Position numbers and translations under genes: made by a program. Below the pieces are notes generated by a model. The model ran no database searches. It was not told the DNA's origin and worked only from the letters and a program-made list of their open reading frames with translations. DNA of 64,000 nt from QZKY01 sp963666295. GTDB lineage: Bacteria; Pseudomonadota; Gammaproteobacteria; Burkholderiales; Burkholderiaceae_D. Location of the stretch: the NCBI GenBank assembly GCA_963666295.1, contig OY762707.1:1178001-1242000 (forward strand). The letters run 5' to 3'. Shown here one piece after another: positions 62,539 through 64,000 of the stretch (within the stretch, counting starts at the first letter, position 1; the number at the start of each line of letters is the position of its first letter).

Positions 62539-63954
62539 TTAATGGTGATAGGCCGACTCACCGTGGCTTGTTCTGTCCAGACCTTCGCGCTCTTCATCTT
62601 CCGACACGCGCAGACCGATGGTCAGATCAATCAGTTTGTAGGCAACATACGAGACTACGGCAGACCAGACGATGGTTAGCGCCACGCTCTTGAGCTGGAT
62701 GAAAACTTGCGAACCCATGGAGAAATCCGCGCCACTGATTCCGCCCAGGCTGGGCGCTGCAAACACACCGGTCAGGATTGCGCCGATGATGCCGCCGAGA
62801 CCATGAACGCCGAAGACATCAAACGAATCGTCTACGCGCAGCATGCGCTTGAGGCCGGTTACGCCCCACAAGCAAGCCACACCAGCGATCAGGCCAATGA
62901 CGATGGAGCCCATTGGGCCGATGAAACCGCATGCCGGTGTCACGGCTACTAGGCCAGCCACCGCGCCGGATGCTGCGCCCAGCATGGACGCTTTGCGATG
63001 GATGATTGCCTCAGCGCCGATCCAGGACATGACTGCGGCAGCGGTTGCAAGCACCGTATTGACGAAGGCAAGGCCAGCCGTGCCGTTGGCAGCGCCAGCG
63101 GAACCGGCGTTGAAGCCGAACCAGCCGACCCACAGCAAAGAGGCACCGATCATGGTCATCGTGAGCGAGTGCGGCGACATGTTGTCTTTGCCCAAGCCCA
63201 TACGCCTACCAACCATGTAGGCGCCGACCAGGCCAGCGATACCGGCGTTGATATGCACCACGGTGCCGCCAGCGAAGTCCATCGCGCCATCTGCTGCCAG
63301 CAAGCCACCGCCCCAAACCATGTGCGCCAGTGGCACATAGCTGAGGGTGAACCAGATTGCGCAGAAAATCAGCACGGCAGAGAACTTGATGCGCTCGGCA
63401 AAGGCACCAACGATCAGTGCAGGCGTAATAGCGGCAAACGTGCCCTGGAATGCGATAAAGACATATTCCGGAATGGTATTAAGTGCGCCAATCGTATCCG
63501 GCGTCACGCCTTTGAGGAAGAGCTTGTCGAGAGACCCAAAGAACTGACCCTCGCCAATGAAAGCCAGAGAATAACCGTAAATTGCCCACAGCAAACTTAT
63601 GAGCGAGAAGACCACAAAGACTTGCATCAAGACAGACAGCATGTTCTTGGAACGTGCAAGACCGCCATAAAACAGAGCAAGACCTGGAATGATCATCAAG
63701 ATAACCAGCATCGTGGAGGTCAGCATCCATGCCGTATCACCGGTGTCGATTGCTGGGGCGGCCTCTTCTGCCTTGGCGGGCTCGGCCGCCGCGACGGGAG
63801 CAGCTTCTTCGACGCTTACGGCGGACACTTTCTCTTTCACCACCTCAACGGCGGGTGCAGAAGCGGGCGCATCGGTGGCAAAGGCAGGTGTGGAAACACC
63901 ACAGGCGATTACCAGCGCTGCCGAGCTTAATACACTCAAAATAAACTTCTTCAT
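62539..63954 (-). CDS. amtB: Ammonium transporter AmtB with a long periplasmic N-terminal linker
   Basis: Inner-membrane ammonium channel. The 471-residue protein has a cleaved signal peptide (to about residue 26, TPAFA), then an Ala/Glu/Pro/Val-rich linker to about residue 70, then the channel. Of the twin His in the pore, the first is in PLAHMVWGGG near 210 and the second in VFGVHGLGGIIGAI near 387. FNAGSAGAANG near 280 is also typical. The C-terminal tail EDEEREGLDRTSHGESAYHH is the GlnK-binding type. The glnK gene usually lies upstream and would be outside the window. Start preceded by GGAGAGAG. Confidence 0.95.
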   Translation of the reverse strand: MKKFILSVLSSAALVIACGVSTPAFATDAPASAPAVEVVKEKVSAVSVEEAAPVAAAEPAKAEEAAPAIDTGDTAWMLTSTMLVILMIIPGLALFYGGLARSKNMLSVLMQVFVVFSLISLLWAIYGYSLAFIGEGQFFGSLDKLFLKGVTPDTIGALNTIPEYVFIAFQGTFAAITPALIVGAFAERIKFSAVLIFCAIWFTLSYVPLAHMVWGGGLLAADGAMDFAGGTVVHINAGIAGLVGAYMVGRRMGLGKDNMSPHSLTMTMIGASLLWVGWFGFNAGSAGAANGTAGLAFVNTVLATAAAVMSWIGAEAIIHRKASMLGAASGAVAGLVAVTPACGFIGPMGSIVIGLIAGVACLWGVTGLKRMLRVDDSFDVFGVHGLGGIIGAILTGVFAAPSLGGISGADFSMGSQVFIQLKSVALTIVWSAVVSYVAYKLIDLTIGLRVSEDEEREGLDRTSHGESAYHH

Positions 63955-64000
63955 TTCACTCTCTCCTAGAGGGCTTCGCTTCCGGTTTCGCCAGTGCGAA

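Noticed and set aside
63000..63930. 310-codon frame antisense to amtB
   Set aside because: Caused by the GC pattern of amtB; no family resemblance and no start context.
1..64000. CRISPR arrays, rRNA, tRNA genes and insertion sequences
   Set aside because: I saw no regularly spaced repeats, no transposase frames and no tRNA or rRNA signatures; a short tRNA could still be missed by eye.

Overview
The window is a stretch of bacterial chromosome, almost wholly housekeeping, from a Gram-negative betaproteobacterium, most likely order Burkholderiales (an Oxalobacteraceae-like gene set is my best guess; no species can be named). Supporting points: lptD-surA-pdxA, amgK-murU, the split-subunit transhydrogenase (pntAa/pntAb/pntB), xseB-ispA-dxs followed by folE2, metX-metW, an EIIA-HPr-EI phosphotransferase chain without sugar permeases, and a gshA of the Acidithiobacillus/betaproteobacterial type next to gshB and amtB. 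Outer-membrane assembly, ubiquinone synthesis, a CheV chemotaxis protein and peroxide defence fit a motile, respiring aerobe. Base composition is moderate over most of the window but clearly more AT-rich from about 37.6 to 43 kb.

Layout. 1-2.5 kb: the 3' end of feoB and three small genes for exported or membrane proteins, with a Fur-like box. 2.5-9.1 kb: lptD-surA-pdxA (minus), and divergent amgK-murU for cell-wall sugar recycling. 9.2-12.4 kb: transhydrogenase operon with panD embedded between its subunit genes. 12.7-17.3 kb (plus): Nudix hydrolase-mnmA, rplM-rpsI, argC, erpA and a 59-residue orphan protein. 17.4-26.6 kb (minus): metallophosphoesterase, icd, secF-secD-yajC, tgt-queA, malQ. 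26.7-31 kb (plus): recG, ubiA and a yqjD/yqjE/yqjK-type trio. 31-34.3 kb: purB, a glutathione transferase, an EamA transporter. 34.6-38.6 kb: xseB-ispA-dxs-folE2. 38.6-44.8 kb: cobalamin adenosyltransferase, pyrC, then mnmG-rsmG-parA-parB with two ParB-binding (parS) sites and a DnaA box. 44.8-48.2 kb: pyrE, exoA, a manganese-riboswitch-controlled UPF0016 transporter, an amidotransferase. 48.2-50.4 kb: ahpC-ahpF. 51-57 kb: cheV, a stand-alone trpB-like gene, a decayed ampG-like fragment, yjdM, ampG, metX-metW. 57-64 kb (minus): EIIA-ptsH-ptsI, gshA-gshB, amtB.

Several sets of genes work together. AmpG imports anhydromuropeptides and AmgK/MurU turn the released MurNAc into UDP-MurNAc. Dxs and IspA feed prenyl diphosphates towards the UbiA reaction. 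ParA, ParB and the two parS sites form the chromosome-segregation system. GshA and GshB make glutathione, which the GST-like protein may use.

I found no CRISPR array, prophage, insertion sequence, rRNA or tRNA gene, and no clear new defence or metabolic system. The points most worth a second look are the parS/DnaA-box region around mnmG, the panD-in-pnt arrangement, the divergent orphan trpB, the ampG-like relic, the manganese riboswitch, and a metallophosphoesterase that lacks its usual catalytic histidine.
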